From positions 1,984,001 through 2,048,000 of the forward strand of contig NZ_CP079946.1 of the NCBI RefSeq assembly GCF_019968905.1: a stretch of 64,000 bases of DNA, given 5' to 3'. The notes below the pieces were generated by a model. It did no database searches, was not told the origin of the DNA, and saw only the letters and a list, made by a program, of their open reading frames with translations. This DNA comes from Corallococcus sp. EGB (GTDB taxonomy: Bacteria > Myxococcota > Myxococcia > Myxococcales > Myxococcaceae). This document shows, piece by piece, positions 7,909-18,093 of the stretch. Made by a program: the position numbers and the translations under genes. Numbering within the stretch: the first letter of the stretch is position 1; every line of letters starts with the position of its first letter.

Positions 7909-9186
7909 ATGCGCCGTTTCTCCGTCCCGAAGTGGATTTCTTCTCTTCCTGGCGGAGGGCTTGCCCTCTTGGTGGGCTTCACCGGCTGCGGGCCGATGGA
8001 GGACTCCGGCGAGACGGGGCTGACGGCTGCGGTAGCGGCGGTCACGTTCGAGCCGGCCTCGGGCGTCCTGTTCGGCGCGTTCGCGGGCAAGCGTGGCACG
8101 GAGGACCACGCGGCGGCGTTGGACGCATTGGAGCGGCTGGCGGCGCGGAAGATGGACGTGCACCGCATCTACGCGGTGTGGGACGAAGCGCAGCCGAACA
8201 AGTTCCTGCTCGCGGACCTGGAGCGCGGCCGCATCCCGCTCCTGTCCATCACGGCGAAGCGGCAGGACGGCAGCGGCGTGTCCTGGGCAAGCATCGCGAG
8301 CGGCGCGGAGGACTCACAACTCAAGGCGCATGCGCTGGCCCTGAAGGGCACGGGCAAGCCGCTGTTCCTCATCTTCAACCACGAGCCGGACATGGCCGGC
8401 ACCGCTCACGGCACGCCCGCGGAGTTCGCTGCGGCGTTCCGGCGCCTGGTCACGGTGTTCCGTCAGCAGGGCGTGACGAACGTGAGCTATTCGATGACGC
8501 TTGTCCCCTCCAGCTTCCAGTCAGGCGCGGCGGACGCGTTCTGGCCGGGCAGCTCCTACGTGGACTGGGTGGGCGCGGATGCCTACAACTGGAACGGCTG
8601 CAATCCCAACGCGGGCGACACGTGGCGCTCGCTGGAGGAGGCGGTAGCTCCGGTGCTCGCGTGGGCCAATGCCAGGGGCAAACCGGTGATGCTGCCGGAG
8701 TGGGGCTCCGTGGAGGACTCGAGCGTGCCCGGCCGCAAGGGCCAGTGGCTGCGCGACGCGCTGGACACGTTCAAGCGCCACCCTGAAATCAAGGTCGCGT
8801 CGTACTTCCACACCACCGGCACCTGCTCGTGGTGGCTGGACTCCTCGGCGTCCAGCGTGGACGGCTTCCAGGTGCTCGGCGCGAGCGGCTACACGCACGC
8901 AACCGCGGCGGCCTGGCTCCAGCCCTCCATCACGACGGGCATGGCACCGCTCACCGTGACGTTCGACCTCTCCGGCAGCACGGGCTTCCAGTCCACCACG
9001 GGCACCGGCAACGACGCGTGGAGCCTGGACTTTGGAGATGGCAGCGCGAAGGCGACGGGGCGGGGCAGGCCCACCGCGCTCCAGACGCACCGCTACACGG
9101 CGAAGGGCACGTACCGCGCAAGCTTCACCGTGACGGACTGGAAGGGCGTGCAGAACACCGACACGCGCGTCCTCACGGTGAAGTGA
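7909..9186 (+). CDS. Secreted GH26-like glycoside hydrolase lipoprotein with PKD domain
   Basis: The 425-residue protein has an N-terminal signal ending in a lipobox-like stretch (LLVGFTGCG), so it is probably an exported lipoprotein. The barrel region (about 45-330) has FNHEPD, the position of the acid/base Glu in GH26-like enzymes, and MLPEWGS, a likely nucleophile Glu; VDWVGADAYNW is also typical of such barrels. A PKD domain follows (about 340-425; DFGDGS motif). It should cut a beta-linked polysaccharide such as a mannan, but the substrate is not certain because GH26 normally has HEMN at the acid/base site. The ATG is preceded by CGGAG 7 bp upstream. It is a single gene just downstream of repeat array 1. 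Confidence 0.75.
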   Translation: MRRFSVPKWISSLPGGGLALLVGFTGCGPMEDSGETGLTAAVAAVTFEPASGVLFGAFAGKRGTEDHAAALDALERLAARKMDVHRIYAVWDEAQPNKFLLADLERGRIPLLSITAKRQDGSGVSWASIASGAEDSQLKAHALALKGTGKPLFLIFNHEPDMAGTAHGTPAEFAAAFRRLVTVFRQQGVTNVSYSMTLVPSSFQSGAADAFWPGSSYVDWVGADAYNWNGCNPNAGDTWRSLEEAVAPVLAWANARGKPVMLPEWGSVEDSSVPGRKGQWLRDALDTFKRHPEIKVASYFHTTGTCSWWLDSSASSVDGFQVLGASGYTHATAAAWLQPSITTGMAPLTVTFDLSGSTGFQSTTGTGNDAWSLDFGDGSAKATGRGRPTALQTHRYTAKGTYRASFTVTDWKGVQNTDTRVLTVK

Positions 9187-9189
9187 GCG

Positions 9190-9675
9190 TCAGAAGGGGA
9201 TGCTGTAGAGGCGCACGCGGAAAAAGAACTGGAACCTCGCGTCGCCCAGCGCGTGGAACCGCGTCACCAGCGCGTCGTCCATCAAGAGGGAAGCGAGGTC
9301 CGAGATGCGCACCCGCTCGGGCTCGATGGCGTGCGTGTTGAAGTCCCAGGCCGTCGCGCCCATGCAGTGGGCGAGGACCTCCGCCTGGAAGGCCCCCAGT
9401 CCGGCATTGACGAAGGACACGAGCATCCTCGTGCCTTCTCGCGTGTCGGCATACCGCTTCGCGCCGTAGTCCATGTGAGCCGCGAGCCCACGGTGGAAGA
9501 CCCCCGTGGCGACCACTTCTGCCTCCAGGCCCAGCTCCTTGGGCCCCGTGTAGCGCCCGGTGTGCCGGAGCAACGGCTCCACGGCATAGGTGATGTCCAA
9601 GAGGTCCAGGTCCAGGCACCGGTGCACGAGCAGCACCGCTTCGAGCAGGCCCTCCCGGTCGAAGGTCGCCAGCAC
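9190..9675 (-). CDS. Hypothetical protein, paralogue of its upstream neighbour
   Basis: The 161-residue protein is unrecognised. Its last 110 residues align with the whole of the gene just upstream: both hold AHCMGA-x-AWDFNTHAI followed by a divergent stretch and a FFFR end. It has an additional helical N-terminus (LLEAVLLVHRCLDLDLLDITY). The only good start is a GTG at 9675 that touches a GGAGGAG sequence, so the true start may be upstream; the frame is open back to the TAG of the neighbour at 9721. No signal peptide or membrane segment is visible. Small paralogous pairs of this kind are often immunity or contact proteins, but nothing here shows that. Confidence 0.65.
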   Translation of the reverse strand: MLATFDREGLLEAVLLVHRCLDLDLLDITYAVEPLLRHTGRYTGPKELGLEAEVVATGVFHRGLAAHMDYGAKRYADTREGTRMLVSFVNAGLGAFQAEVLAHCMGATAWDFNTHAIEPERVRISDLASLLMDDALVTRFHALGDARFQFFFRVRLYSIPF

Positions 9676-9720
9676 CTCCTCCGCGTCCTTCGCGGAGATC
9701 GCGACGGATGGACACAGGGC

Positions 9721-10056
9721 CTACCCGTTCGGCCTGAAGAAGAACGCGAAGCCCGCGTCCCGCAGTTTCAGGAAGCACTTCAGCCGGTGCTCCTCTCCGG
9801 GATTCAGGAACAGCCGCACCGCCTCCACGTCCACGTGCCACGGGTCGATCGCGTGCGTGTTGAAGTCCCACGCCTCCGCCCCCATGCAGTGGGCGAGCTT
9901 CTGGCTGCGGGTGCTGCCCTCGGGGGCGTCGAACACCGGCACGACGATGACCGCGCCCTCGTGCGTTCCCTCGTGCCATGCGTCCGGCTGCTGGAGATAC
10001 GGCACCAGCTCGCGGCGGAACGGGCCGATGCCCAGGACCTCTCCGTACATGCCCAT
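9721..10056 (-). CDS. Hypothetical protein of the same duplicated family
   Basis: The 111-residue protein begins MGMYGEVLGIGPFRREL and contains AHCMGAEAWDFNTHAID, nearly identical to the motif in the next gene, and ends in FAFFFRPNG. It lies in the same frame as the downstream paralogue, separated by one TAG and 45 bp. It could therefore have been one two-domain gene split by a stop, or a tandem duplication; the separate family ends (FFFR) favour duplication. No family is recognised. Confidence 0.65.
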   Translation of the reverse strand: MGMYGEVLGIGPFRRELVPYLQQPDAWHEGTHEGAVIVVPVFDAPEGSTRSQKLAHCMGAEAWDFNTHAIDPWHVDVEAVRLFLNPGEEHRLKCFLKLRDAGFAFFFRPNG

Positions 10057-10158
10057 GGGCCTGGCGCCTACCGCATGTCAGGTGCCCGCGAGCCCCGGCG
10101 TCCCGCGAGCCGCCCGGGGCTTCTGCTACCGTCGCCCCCCACACACCGAGGCCGCGCC

Positions 10159-10935
10159 ATGACGTTCTCCGTCCGCACCGCCAACCTGCGCACGCTCAAC
10201 TCGTTGACGAAGTACCCGTCCATTCCCACGTACCACACGATGGGCGACAAGGGCCGGCTGGCCGAGCCCGCCATCGCGTTCGACGGACCCGTGGTCGGCA
10301 CGGAGAAGGTGGACGGCACCAACGCGCGCATCGTGTTCCTGCCGGACGGCACGTACCTGCTCGGCAGCCGCGAGGAGTTCCTCTACGCGAGCGGTGACCT
10401 CATCGGGAACCCGGCCCTGGGCATCGTGGAGCACCTGCGCCCGGTGGCGGACGCCCTGCTCGGGAAGCGGCTCGACGCGGGCGGCATCACCGTCGTCTTC
10501 GGCGAGGTGTACGGCGGCAACGTCACCGCCCACAGCAAGCAGTACACGGCCGAGAAGCGCGTGGGCTACCGCGTCTTCGATGTCATCCGCCTCAACGACT
10601 ACGAGACGCCCCTCGCCTGGTCCGCGGAGCAGATCGCCGGCTGGCGTGAGTCCGGCGGCCAGCCCTTCGTGACCGAGGACGCGCTCCAGGTCTTCACCCG
10701 CGAGCACGGACTGGAGACCACGCCGCGCATCCTCGAACAGGACGGCGCCGCGCTCCCGAAGGACCTGGAGGGCGCGTCCGCCTGGCTGCGCGAGCACGCG
10801 CCCTCGACCCGGTGCGCGCTGGATGCCGGGGCCGCGAAGCACCCGGAAGGAATCGTGGTGCGCACCCGCGACCGGCGCACCATCGCGAAGCTGCGCTACG
10901 AGGACTACGAGCGCACCCTGCGCGGGAAGCGCTGA
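10159..10935 (+). CDS. RNA ligase family protein (T4 Rnl2-like nucleotidyltransferase)
   Basis: The 258-residue protein carries nucleotidyltransferase motif I as EKVDGTNARIVF, with the adenylated lysine at position 50. It also has a motif III region (VVFGEVYGG), motif IV (EGIVVRTRD) and motif V (AKLRYEDYE), in the order expected for Rnl2-type RNA ligases. Such enzymes seal nicked RNA via an enzyme-AMP intermediate. It lacks the C-terminal domain of T4 Rnl2, like many short bacterial homologues. GAGG lies 8 bp before the ATG. It stands alone, with no RtcB, Pnkp or Hen1 gene beside it, so its RNA substrate is unknown. Confidence 0.8.
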   Translation: MTFSVRTANLRTLNSLTKYPSIPTYHTMGDKGRLAEPAIAFDGPVVGTEKVDGTNARIVFLPDGTYLLGSREEFLYASGDLIGNPALGIVEHLRPVADALLGKRLDAGGITVVFGEVYGGNVTAHSKQYTAEKRVGYRVFDVIRLNDYETPLAWSAEQIAGWRESGGQPFVTEDALQVFTREHGLETTPRILEQDGAALPKDLEGASAWLREHAPSTRCALDAGAAKHPEGIVVRTRDRRTIAKLRYEDYERTLRGKR

Positions 10936-10944
10936 AGTCGAGGA

Positions 10945-10974
10945 GGCGGCGGTGGCTCCGATTCCACCGCCGCC
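10945..10974. terminator. Bidirectional terminator hairpin
   Basis: A perfect 11-bp stem (GGCGGCGGTGG pairing with CCACCGCCGCC) closes an 8-nt loop in the 56-bp gap between the converging RNA ligase and the large minus-strand gene. No T-tract follows, which is usual in this genome. Confidence 0.7.
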
Positions 10975-10991
10975 CCGCTCCGTGCTTCGCC

Positions 10992-13559
10992 TCAGTCGAT
11001 CTGCAGCTCGGCGATCTTGTGCGGCTTGTCGCTGATGAGGTCCATGAGCTTCCCGAAGCCGAAGGTCAGCAAGCCGATGCCCGCGCCCACGGCCATGCCC
11101 AGGGGGCCGCCAATCGCGCCCACCGCCACCGCGCCGCCCAGGCTGCCCGCGATGCCGACCGCGCCCTTGGCGATCTGCGCCCCGTCGTTCGCCTTCGCGC
11201 CGTTGACGATGTCCATCACGCCGCCCGCCGCGCCGCCCACCGCGCCCAGCACGTTGGCCGCGCCGCCCGCCGCCTTGAGCGCGGAGAGCGCCTTGCTCCC
11301 CAGGCCCGCCGCCGTGCCGGCCACCTTGCCGATGCCGCCCATGCCCTTCACCGAATCCAGCACCGTGCTCGTGAGCGCGCTGCCCACCTTCGGATCCGCC
11401 AGGGTCTTCGCCCAGGGGATGCTCTTCGCCGCGTTGGCTGTGTTGGAGGTCGTGGTGAGCGCGCCCGCGTTCTTGAAGCCCTTGATGGCCTCCGTGAAGC
11501 CCTTGCCGCCCGTGTAGATGCTCGCCGCGCCGTTGGCCGTGTCCGCCACGCCCTTCACGATGTCCGGCATGTTGTTCTCGCGGATGCCTCGCGACAGCGT
11601 CATGCCGCCCGCCACCACGCCCGCCACGCCGCCCAGCGCGCTCGCGCCGCCCTGCGCCGCGTTCAGGCCCTTGGAGAGGGCGTCCCGGCCCAGGACCTCC
11701 GTCGCCTTCGCTGGCAGCCGGCCCGCATCCTGGCTCAGCCCCTGGAGGACGGTCAGCGCCTTCGCGCCGCCGCTGTTGGCGTACTGGTTCACCGTGTTCG
11801 CGGTGGAGATGGACGCCTGCTCCAGCAGCACCTTGCCGAACGCGTCGTCCTTGAAGGCCTCCGCGTCCGTGACGTCGCGCATGTCCGCGCCGCCCTTGCC
11901 GGACAGCCGCATCCGCTCGCCGTCCTTGCCCACCTCGTGGATGCCCTGGCGGCCATCCGCGTCCGTCACCGTGGTGCGCGAGCCCACCAGCTGCGCGCCC
12001 TGATCCGACAACAGCGACGTGTCCTCCTTGAGCACGCTCTCCGTCCTGCCGTCCTTCGTGCGCTTCGTCTCCAGCGACTCCTGGAGCTCCAGGCCCTGGT
12101 CCGTGGCCTTGCGGCTGCCCTGGTAGTGCTGCTCCAGGTCGGAGCCGTCCGGCTCGCGGCTCTTGCTGTCCAGCTTCTCGATGGAGCCGTCCTGGGCGTA
12201 GGTGGTGGAGGACTCGCCGCTCACCGGCACGCGCTTGGAGGAGTCCGCCTTCTCGAAGGTCTTGCCCTCGAACTTCTCCTTCACGGTGCTGCCCTCGCGC
12301 GTCTTCTCCGTCTTGAGGGTCGCGTCCGGGAAGCCCTCGATGAAGGTCTGCGAGTCCAGCCGGTCCGCGCCCTTCTGCAGGTCCACCGTCCAGCGCTTCG
12401 GCGGGCGTCCGTCGCCCGTCTTGTCCGCGTCGTAGTCCTCGCCCCCGTGCTGGGAGTACTCGTCGCGCACCCGGGCCATGTCCTCGTAGGTGTGCGGGCC
12501 TTCACCGGCGAACTGCGTGTGGCCGTCCAGCGTGCGGTCCACGTAGGACGTGGCCTTCACGTTGTCCTGCGAGAAGTTCTGCACGCGGCTGTACTGCGGC
12601 GGGGCCTGCTTGCCGTCCGCGTCCGGCGCCGGAATGGAATACGAATACGTGTCCGAACGGTCCACCGGCTTGCTGAAGTCGAACGGGCCCTTGAGCTTGT
12701 TGTCGATGCTGCCGCCGCCCTTCTGCTGGTAGTACGAGGTGCGGCTGCCCTCGGCGTTGCCGTTCACCTGCGAGTACTCGTCGGCGTGGAGCCGGTCGCC
12801 GTCCTGGTTCTTCTCGAGGGAGACCTCGTTGCGCGTGTACGTCAGCCCCGCGTCGCGGGTCCTGGAGATGTCACCGAAGGACTTGAGGTCCGCCGCCTCG
12901 TTCTTGTCGCCCTTCCACTCCGCGCGCTCCACCCGCGTGGCGCCGTCCGCCTTCATCTCCAGCCGGTCGCGCTTGTTGACGCCGTCCTCGTAGGTGGCGC
13001 TGTCCATCACCACCGCGCCGTCCTTCTTCGTCGCGACGGAGCGCTCCACGACTTCCTTCTGGCCGTTGACGCGGGTGAGCTCCACCTCGCTGTCGGACAC
13101 GCGCTTGACGCTGGCGCCTTCGGGGACCTGCGCCTGGCCAGCCGCCATGGCGAAGAGCCGGTCGGCCTCCTGGGTCGTCTTCTCCCGCAGGGCCTGCTGG
13201 GCGTCCGCCGTCTCCTGTCGGGCCTCGCCCACCGTCTTCAGGTCCACCGCCTGCTTCGCCTTGTCCTCGCCGGACACCGTCTGGCGTTCGGGCGGGGCCG
13301 CTCCCGTCGCCGCCAGCCCCACGCGCAGCTGGGGGACCACCGCCGGCTTCGCGTCCACGGCGGCCTTCACCGCGCTGCCCACGCCGGTCAGGTCCGGGCC
13401 CGCGGCCGGCTTCTTCGCGTCGAACCCGTCCGCCACGACAGAGGCGGGCTTCTTCGCCTCCACGGGCGCGGCCTGGGGGGCGGCCACGGCCGGCTTCTCG
13501 GCGACGGCGGGAGGGCTGACGGGAGACAGCGGCTTCCGGAGGGCGGGGGGGAGGACCAT
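10992..13559 (-). CDS. Large effector-like protein with DGFD N-terminal module and glycine-zipper C-terminus
   Basis: The 855-residue protein is of no family I recognise. The N-terminus (MVLPPALRKPLSP, then Pro/Ala-rich with ADGFDAKK at 43-50) shares the DGFD motif with the genes starting at 21752 and 52841. The middle (about 110-560) is polar and rich in Tyr, Asp, Lys and Gly. The last 270 residues are Gly/Ala-rich hydrophobic stretches (GGASALGGVAGVVAGGMT; GAIGGPLGMAVGAGIGLL), like the membrane-inserting glycine zippers of toxin carriers. No Sec signal is seen. I chose the ATG at 13559 because GGAG lies 6 bp upstream. A sigma-54 promoter and paired dyads precede it. An exported membrane-active effector is my inference. 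Confidence 0.7.
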   Translation of the reverse strand: MVLPPALRKPLSPVSPPAVAEKPAVAAPQAAPVEAKKPASVVADGFDAKKPAAGPDLTGVGSAVKAAVDAKPAVVPQLRVGLAATGAAPPERQTVSGEDKAKQAVDLKTVGEARQETADAQQALREKTTQEADRLFAMAAGQAQVPEGASVKRVSDSEVELTRVNGQKEVVERSVATKKDGAVVMDSATYEDGVNKRDRLEMKADGATRVERAEWKGDKNEAADLKSFGDISRTRDAGLTYTRNEVSLEKNQDGDRLHADEYSQVNGNAEGSRTSYYQQKGGGSIDNKLKGPFDFSKPVDRSDTYSYSIPAPDADGKQAPPQYSRVQNFSQDNVKATSYVDRTLDGHTQFAGEGPHTYEDMARVRDEYSQHGGEDYDADKTGDGRPPKRWTVDLQKGADRLDSQTFIEGFPDATLKTEKTREGSTVKEKFEGKTFEKADSSKRVPVSGESSTTYAQDGSIEKLDSKSREPDGSDLEQHYQGSRKATDQGLELQESLETKRTKDGRTESVLKEDTSLLSDQGAQLVGSRTTVTDADGRQGIHEVGKDGERMRLSGKGGADMRDVTDAEAFKDDAFGKVLLEQASISTANTVNQYANSGGAKALTVLQGLSQDAGRLPAKATEVLGRDALSKGLNAAQGGASALGGVAGVVAGGMTLSRGIRENNMPDIVKGVADTANGAASIYTGGKGFTEAIKGFKNAGALTTTSNTANAAKSIPWAKTLADPKVGSALTSTVLDSVKGMGGIGKVAGTAAGLGSKALSALKAAGGAANVLGAVGGAAGGVMDIVNGAKANDGAQIAKGAVGIAGSLGGAVAVGAIGGPLGMAVGAGIGLLTFGFGKLMDLISDKPHKIAELQID

Positions 13560-13609
13560 GGGGGACTCCAGAAGGGGAGGGCTGCGAGGACGGCGATGGG
13601 CTCCCCCAT

Positions 13610-13625
13610 TGCGGCCCGCATGCCA
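13610..13625 (-). promoter_or_regulatory. Sigma-54 (-24/-12) promoter for the gene starting at 13559
   Basis: The minus strand reads TGGCATGCGGGCCGCA, with GG and GC elements at the exact spacing of the RpoN consensus TGGCACG-N4-TTGC. It lies 51 bp before the start codon. Two positions of the -12 box are off consensus (CC for TT), but two more genes with the same N-terminal module have the same promoter type at similar distances. Confidence 0.7.
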
Positions 13626-13686
13626 GCCGCCGCGCCCCCGGCGTCCTCCAGATTCCAGGGGTTTGTGTCCCACCCTGTGCGCAGGC

Positions 13687-13729
13687 CCTGGTGACCACGC
13701 TCCTGGCGCTGATGACGACCGTCACCAGG
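13687..13729. promoter_or_regulatory. Paired enhancer-like dyads upstream of the sigma-54 promoter
   Basis: Two 22-bp sites start 21 bp apart. The first begins CCTGGTGAC at 13687. The second is GCTGATGAC-GACC-GTCACCAGG at 13708-13729. They match the pairs at 21921-21963 and 52985-53027. They sit about 62 bp beyond the -24 box, a usual place for activator sites. The divergent kinase gene starts 86 bp to the right and might use the same sites. Confidence 0.65.
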
Positions 13730-13814
13730 CAGGCGTCCTGGGTTGACGCGTCGCGGAAGGATGTTCGGAGCGGGCGACGGCCGGCGGTAGACTCGCGGAT
13801 CAGGTCACGGCCCC

Positions 13815-16637
13815 ATGACGAAGAGAGACACCGGAAGGCGAAGCACCGGCACCGGCAATTCGGATTCCGTGCGCTCCGGCGCGGGGACGGGCCGGGGCTC
13901 GGGAGGATATGGGACGGGCCCCCGGCCTCGCCGCGCGGAGGACGTCCCGCCCGTTCCCCAGGTGGGCCGCTACCTGCTCTTGCGCAAGCTGGGGCAGGGC
14001 GGCATGGGCGTGGTGTACGCGGCCTATGACCCGGACCTGGACCGGAAGATCGCCCTCAAGCTGCTGCACCCGAGCGCCAACCGGGACAACGAGGAGGCGC
14101 GCTCGCGGCTCCTGCGTGAAGCGCAGGCCATGGCGCGCGTGTCCCATCCCAACGTCATCCCCGTCTTCGACGTGGGCATGTGGGGCGACCAGGTCTTCGT
14201 CGCCATGGAGCTGGTGGAGGGCGGCACGCTCGGCTCGTGGCTGAAGGAGGCGAAGCCGTCCTGGCGCGAGGTGCTGGAGCGCTACCTCCAGGCGGGCCGG
14301 GGCCTGCAGGCCGCGCACGCGGCGGGGCTGGTGCACCGCGACTTCAAGCCCGCCAACGTGCTGGTGAGCCACGCGGGCCGCGTCTACGTGACGGACTTCG
14401 GCCTGGCGCGGCAGGTGGGGGACGCCCCGGAGGCCGCGGCCACGCCGGAGGAGGCCCAGGTGCTGGAGTCCTCGGACCGGCGCATGCTGGACACCACGCT
14501 CACGGAAGCGGGCCTGCTGGTGGGCACGCCCAACTACATGTCCCCGGAGCAGTTCCGGGGCACGCCGCTGGACGCGCGCACGGACCAGTTCAGCTTCTGC
14601 GCGGCGCTCTACGGCGCGCTCTACGGCACGCGCCCCTTCGACCCCGGCAGCATCAAGGCCTACGCCTCCGCCAGCCGCACCGCGGAAGCGGAGGCGGACG
14701 GCACGGCGTCGCTGGGCGGCACGGCGTCGCTGGGCGGCACGCAGTCGTTGAGCCCCGCGCCGGCCAGGGCCCCCGTCATCGCGCCGCCGCCCGCGCTCAT
14801 CCGCGAGCCCCCGCGCGACGCGAAGGTGCCCGGCTGGGTGCGCCAGGCGGTGCTGCGCGGGCTGTCCCTGGACGCGGACGCGCGCTTCGCCTCGATGCAG
14901 GCCCTGCTCGACGCGCTCTCCCAGGAGCAGCGCCACGGACAGCGCAAGCGCTGGCTGGGGGCGGCGGGCGCGATGACCACCGCGCTCGCGGTGGCGGGCG
15001 GCGTGGCGTGGCAGCAGTCCCAGGTGTGCGTGGACGCGGGCGCGGGGATGGACACCGTCTGGACGCCGGACGCGAAGGCGCGGGTGGAGTCCGCCTTCCG
15101 CGCCACCGGGAAGCCCTTCGCGGAAGCAATGGCCTCACGCACCACGCAGGTGCTGGCGCAGTACGCGGACGCGTGGAAGCACCAGCGCGTCCTGGCCTGC
15201 GAGGAGGCGCGCGTGAGCGGCGTGAAGCCGGAGGAGCAGCTGGACCGGCAGGTGGTGTGCCTGGAGCGCCGCCGCAAGGACCTGCGCGCCACGGTGGACC
15301 TGCTGTCCGGCGCGGACGCCGCCATGGTGGAGAAGTCCGTGGACATGGCCCACGCGCTGCCCGCGCTGCACGAGTGCGAGGACGTGGAGTCACTGGCCGA
15401 GCAGCAGCGCCGCCCCTCCGACCCCGCCCTGCGCGACGCGATTGAAAAGCTGGAGGATCAGCTGTCGGAGGTGCGCGCGCAGGTGGACGCGGGCCGCTAC
15501 CCGGCGGCGCTCGCGGCGGTGAAGGCGCTGGAGGCGCCGGTGGAGAAGACGGGCTACCTGCCGCTCAAGGCGGAGATGCGCTTCCACCTGGGCTGGCTCC
15601 AGGAACAGACGGGCCAGTCGCCGGAGGCGTCCCGCCTCCTGTCGCGCGCCGTCTTCGACGCGGAGGCCGGCCGGGCGGACCGGCTGAAGGTCGCCATCCT
15701 CAACAAGCTCCTCTATGTGGAGGATGGCCAGAAGCACTACGACCCGGCGGCGAACTGGGGCGAGCTGGCGGAGGCCACCCTCCAGCGCCTGGGCGGCGAG
15801 CCCGTGCTGGAGGCCGACGTGAAGGTGAACCAGGCCAACCTCGCCATGTCCCAGGGCCACATGGAGGAGGCCAGGAAGCGCCTGGAGGAGGCCAGCGCCC
15901 TCTACGACAAGGCGCTGCCCTCCGAGCACCCCAAGCGCGCGCGGGCGCTCTTCCTGTTGGGCCGGCTGGTGCTGGGCACCGGCGACGCGAAGGCCGCGGT
16001 GCCGTTGTTGGAGACGTCGCTCGCGAGGACCGAGGCGGCGGTGGGGCCGGTGCACCCGGACGTGGCCCGCCGCCACGGCCTGCTGTCCCTGGCCCTGCGC
16101 GAGGCCGGTCAGCCCGGGCGCGCCCTGCCGCACGCCCAGGCGGTGGTGGACCTCTACAAGACCCTCCACGGCGACAAGAGCCCCCAGGTGGCGGAGGCGC
16201 TGGACGAGCTGGGCATGTGCCAGCTGGGGATGAAGCGCTACGACGACGCGCTCAAGACCTACGAGCAGGCCGTGGCCCTCAAGCGCGAGCTGTTGCCCGA
16301 AGGTGACGAGGGCCTCCAGCCCTCCTACGACGGCGTGGGCCAGGCGCTGCTGGGGCTGGGCCGGGCGCGAGACTCCGTGGCGCCGCTGCAGCTGGCGGTG
16401 TCCTTCGCCTCCGCGCCGCCGGATGCGCTGGCGGAGTCCGGCTTCGCGCTGGCGCGGGCGCTGTACCAGACGGGCCAGTCCCCAGAGGCCCGAGGCGAGG
16501 CCACCCGCGCCCGGGCGCGCTTCAGCGAGTCCGGCATGGACGAACGCGTGGGGGAGGTGGACTCCTGGCTTCAGACCCTCCCCAAGGAGCCCCCCCGCCC
16601 GCCTGCCCGCAAGCCGCCTCGCGGCCGGCGCAGGTAG
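13815..16637 (+). CDS. Transmembrane Ser/Thr protein kinase with TPR region
   Basis: The 940-residue protein has a complete Hanks-type kinase domain. The glycine loop is LGQGGMGVVY (59-68), the ATP lysine is Lys82, and the HRDFKPAN catalytic loop has Asp176 as base. The DFG motif is at 194-196 and GTPNYMSPEQ forms the activation segment end. A Gly/Ala/Ser/Thr-rich linker and one membrane helix (about 376-392) precede a long helical TPR-like domain (about 540-920) that should lie outside the membrane or serve as a docking platform. It is followed by the FHA sigma-54 activator gene, a natural phosphothreonine reader. Codon use matches its neighbours. The ATG has a weak ribosome binding site. 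Confidence 0.93.
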   Translation: MTKRDTGRRSTGTGNSDSVRSGAGTGRGSGGYGTGPRPRRAEDVPPVPQVGRYLLLRKLGQGGMGVVYAAYDPDLDRKIALKLLHPSANRDNEEARSRLLREAQAMARVSHPNVIPVFDVGMWGDQVFVAMELVEGGTLGSWLKEAKPSWREVLERYLQAGRGLQAAHAAGLVHRDFKPANVLVSHAGRVYVTDFGLARQVGDAPEAAATPEEAQVLESSDRRMLDTTLTEAGLLVGTPNYMSPEQFRGTPLDARTDQFSFCAALYGALYGTRPFDPGSIKAYASASRTAEAEADGTASLGGTASLGGTQSLSPAPARAPVIAPPPALIREPPRDAKVPGWVRQAVLRGLSLDADARFASMQALLDALSQEQRHGQRKRWLGAAGAMTTALAVAGGVAWQQSQVCVDAGAGMDTVWTPDAKARVESAFRATGKPFAEAMASRTTQVLAQYADAWKHQRVLACEEARVSGVKPEEQLDRQVVCLERRRKDLRATVDLLSGADAAMVEKSVDMAHALPALHECEDVESLAEQQRRPSDPALRDAIEKLEDQLSEVRAQVDAGRYPAALAAVKALEAPVEKTGYLPLKAEMRFHLGWLQEQTGQSPEASRLLSRAVFDAEAGRADRLKVAILNKLLYVEDGQKHYDPAANWGELAEATLQRLGGEPVLEADVKVNQANLAMSQGHMEEARKRLEEASALYDKALPSEHPKRARALFLLGRLVLGTGDAKAAVPLLETSLARTEAAVGPVHPDVARRHGLLSLALREAGQPGRALPHAQAVVDLYKTLHGDKSPQVAEALDELGMCQLGMKRYDDALKTYEQAVALKRELLPEGDEGLQPSYDGVGQALLGLGRARDSVAPLQLAVSFASAPPDALAESGFALARALYQTGQSPEARGEATRARARFSESGMDERVGEVDSWLQTLPKEPPRPPARKPPRGRRR

Positions 16638-16673
16638 GACGACACGCGCGGCTGCTGGCGGTGATGGCGGGGC

Positions 16674-18035
<1,362 letters not shown>

Positions 18036-18093
18036 CACGGGGCGGCATCACAGGTAGGATGACATCCCCCTTCCCCCCTCCGGAGCCACGACC

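Noticed and set aside
6954..8168. Repeat-peptide proteins encoded on the minus strand of array 1
   Set aside because: The frame is kept only by a spacing near 51 bp; there is no ribosome binding site, and the composition is that of the repeat.
10812..13694. Long plus-strand frame of 960 codons opposite the glycine-zipper gene
   Set aside because: It is a Leu/Arg/His-rich antisense shadow; the minus strand has protein-like composition, promoter and ribosome binding site.
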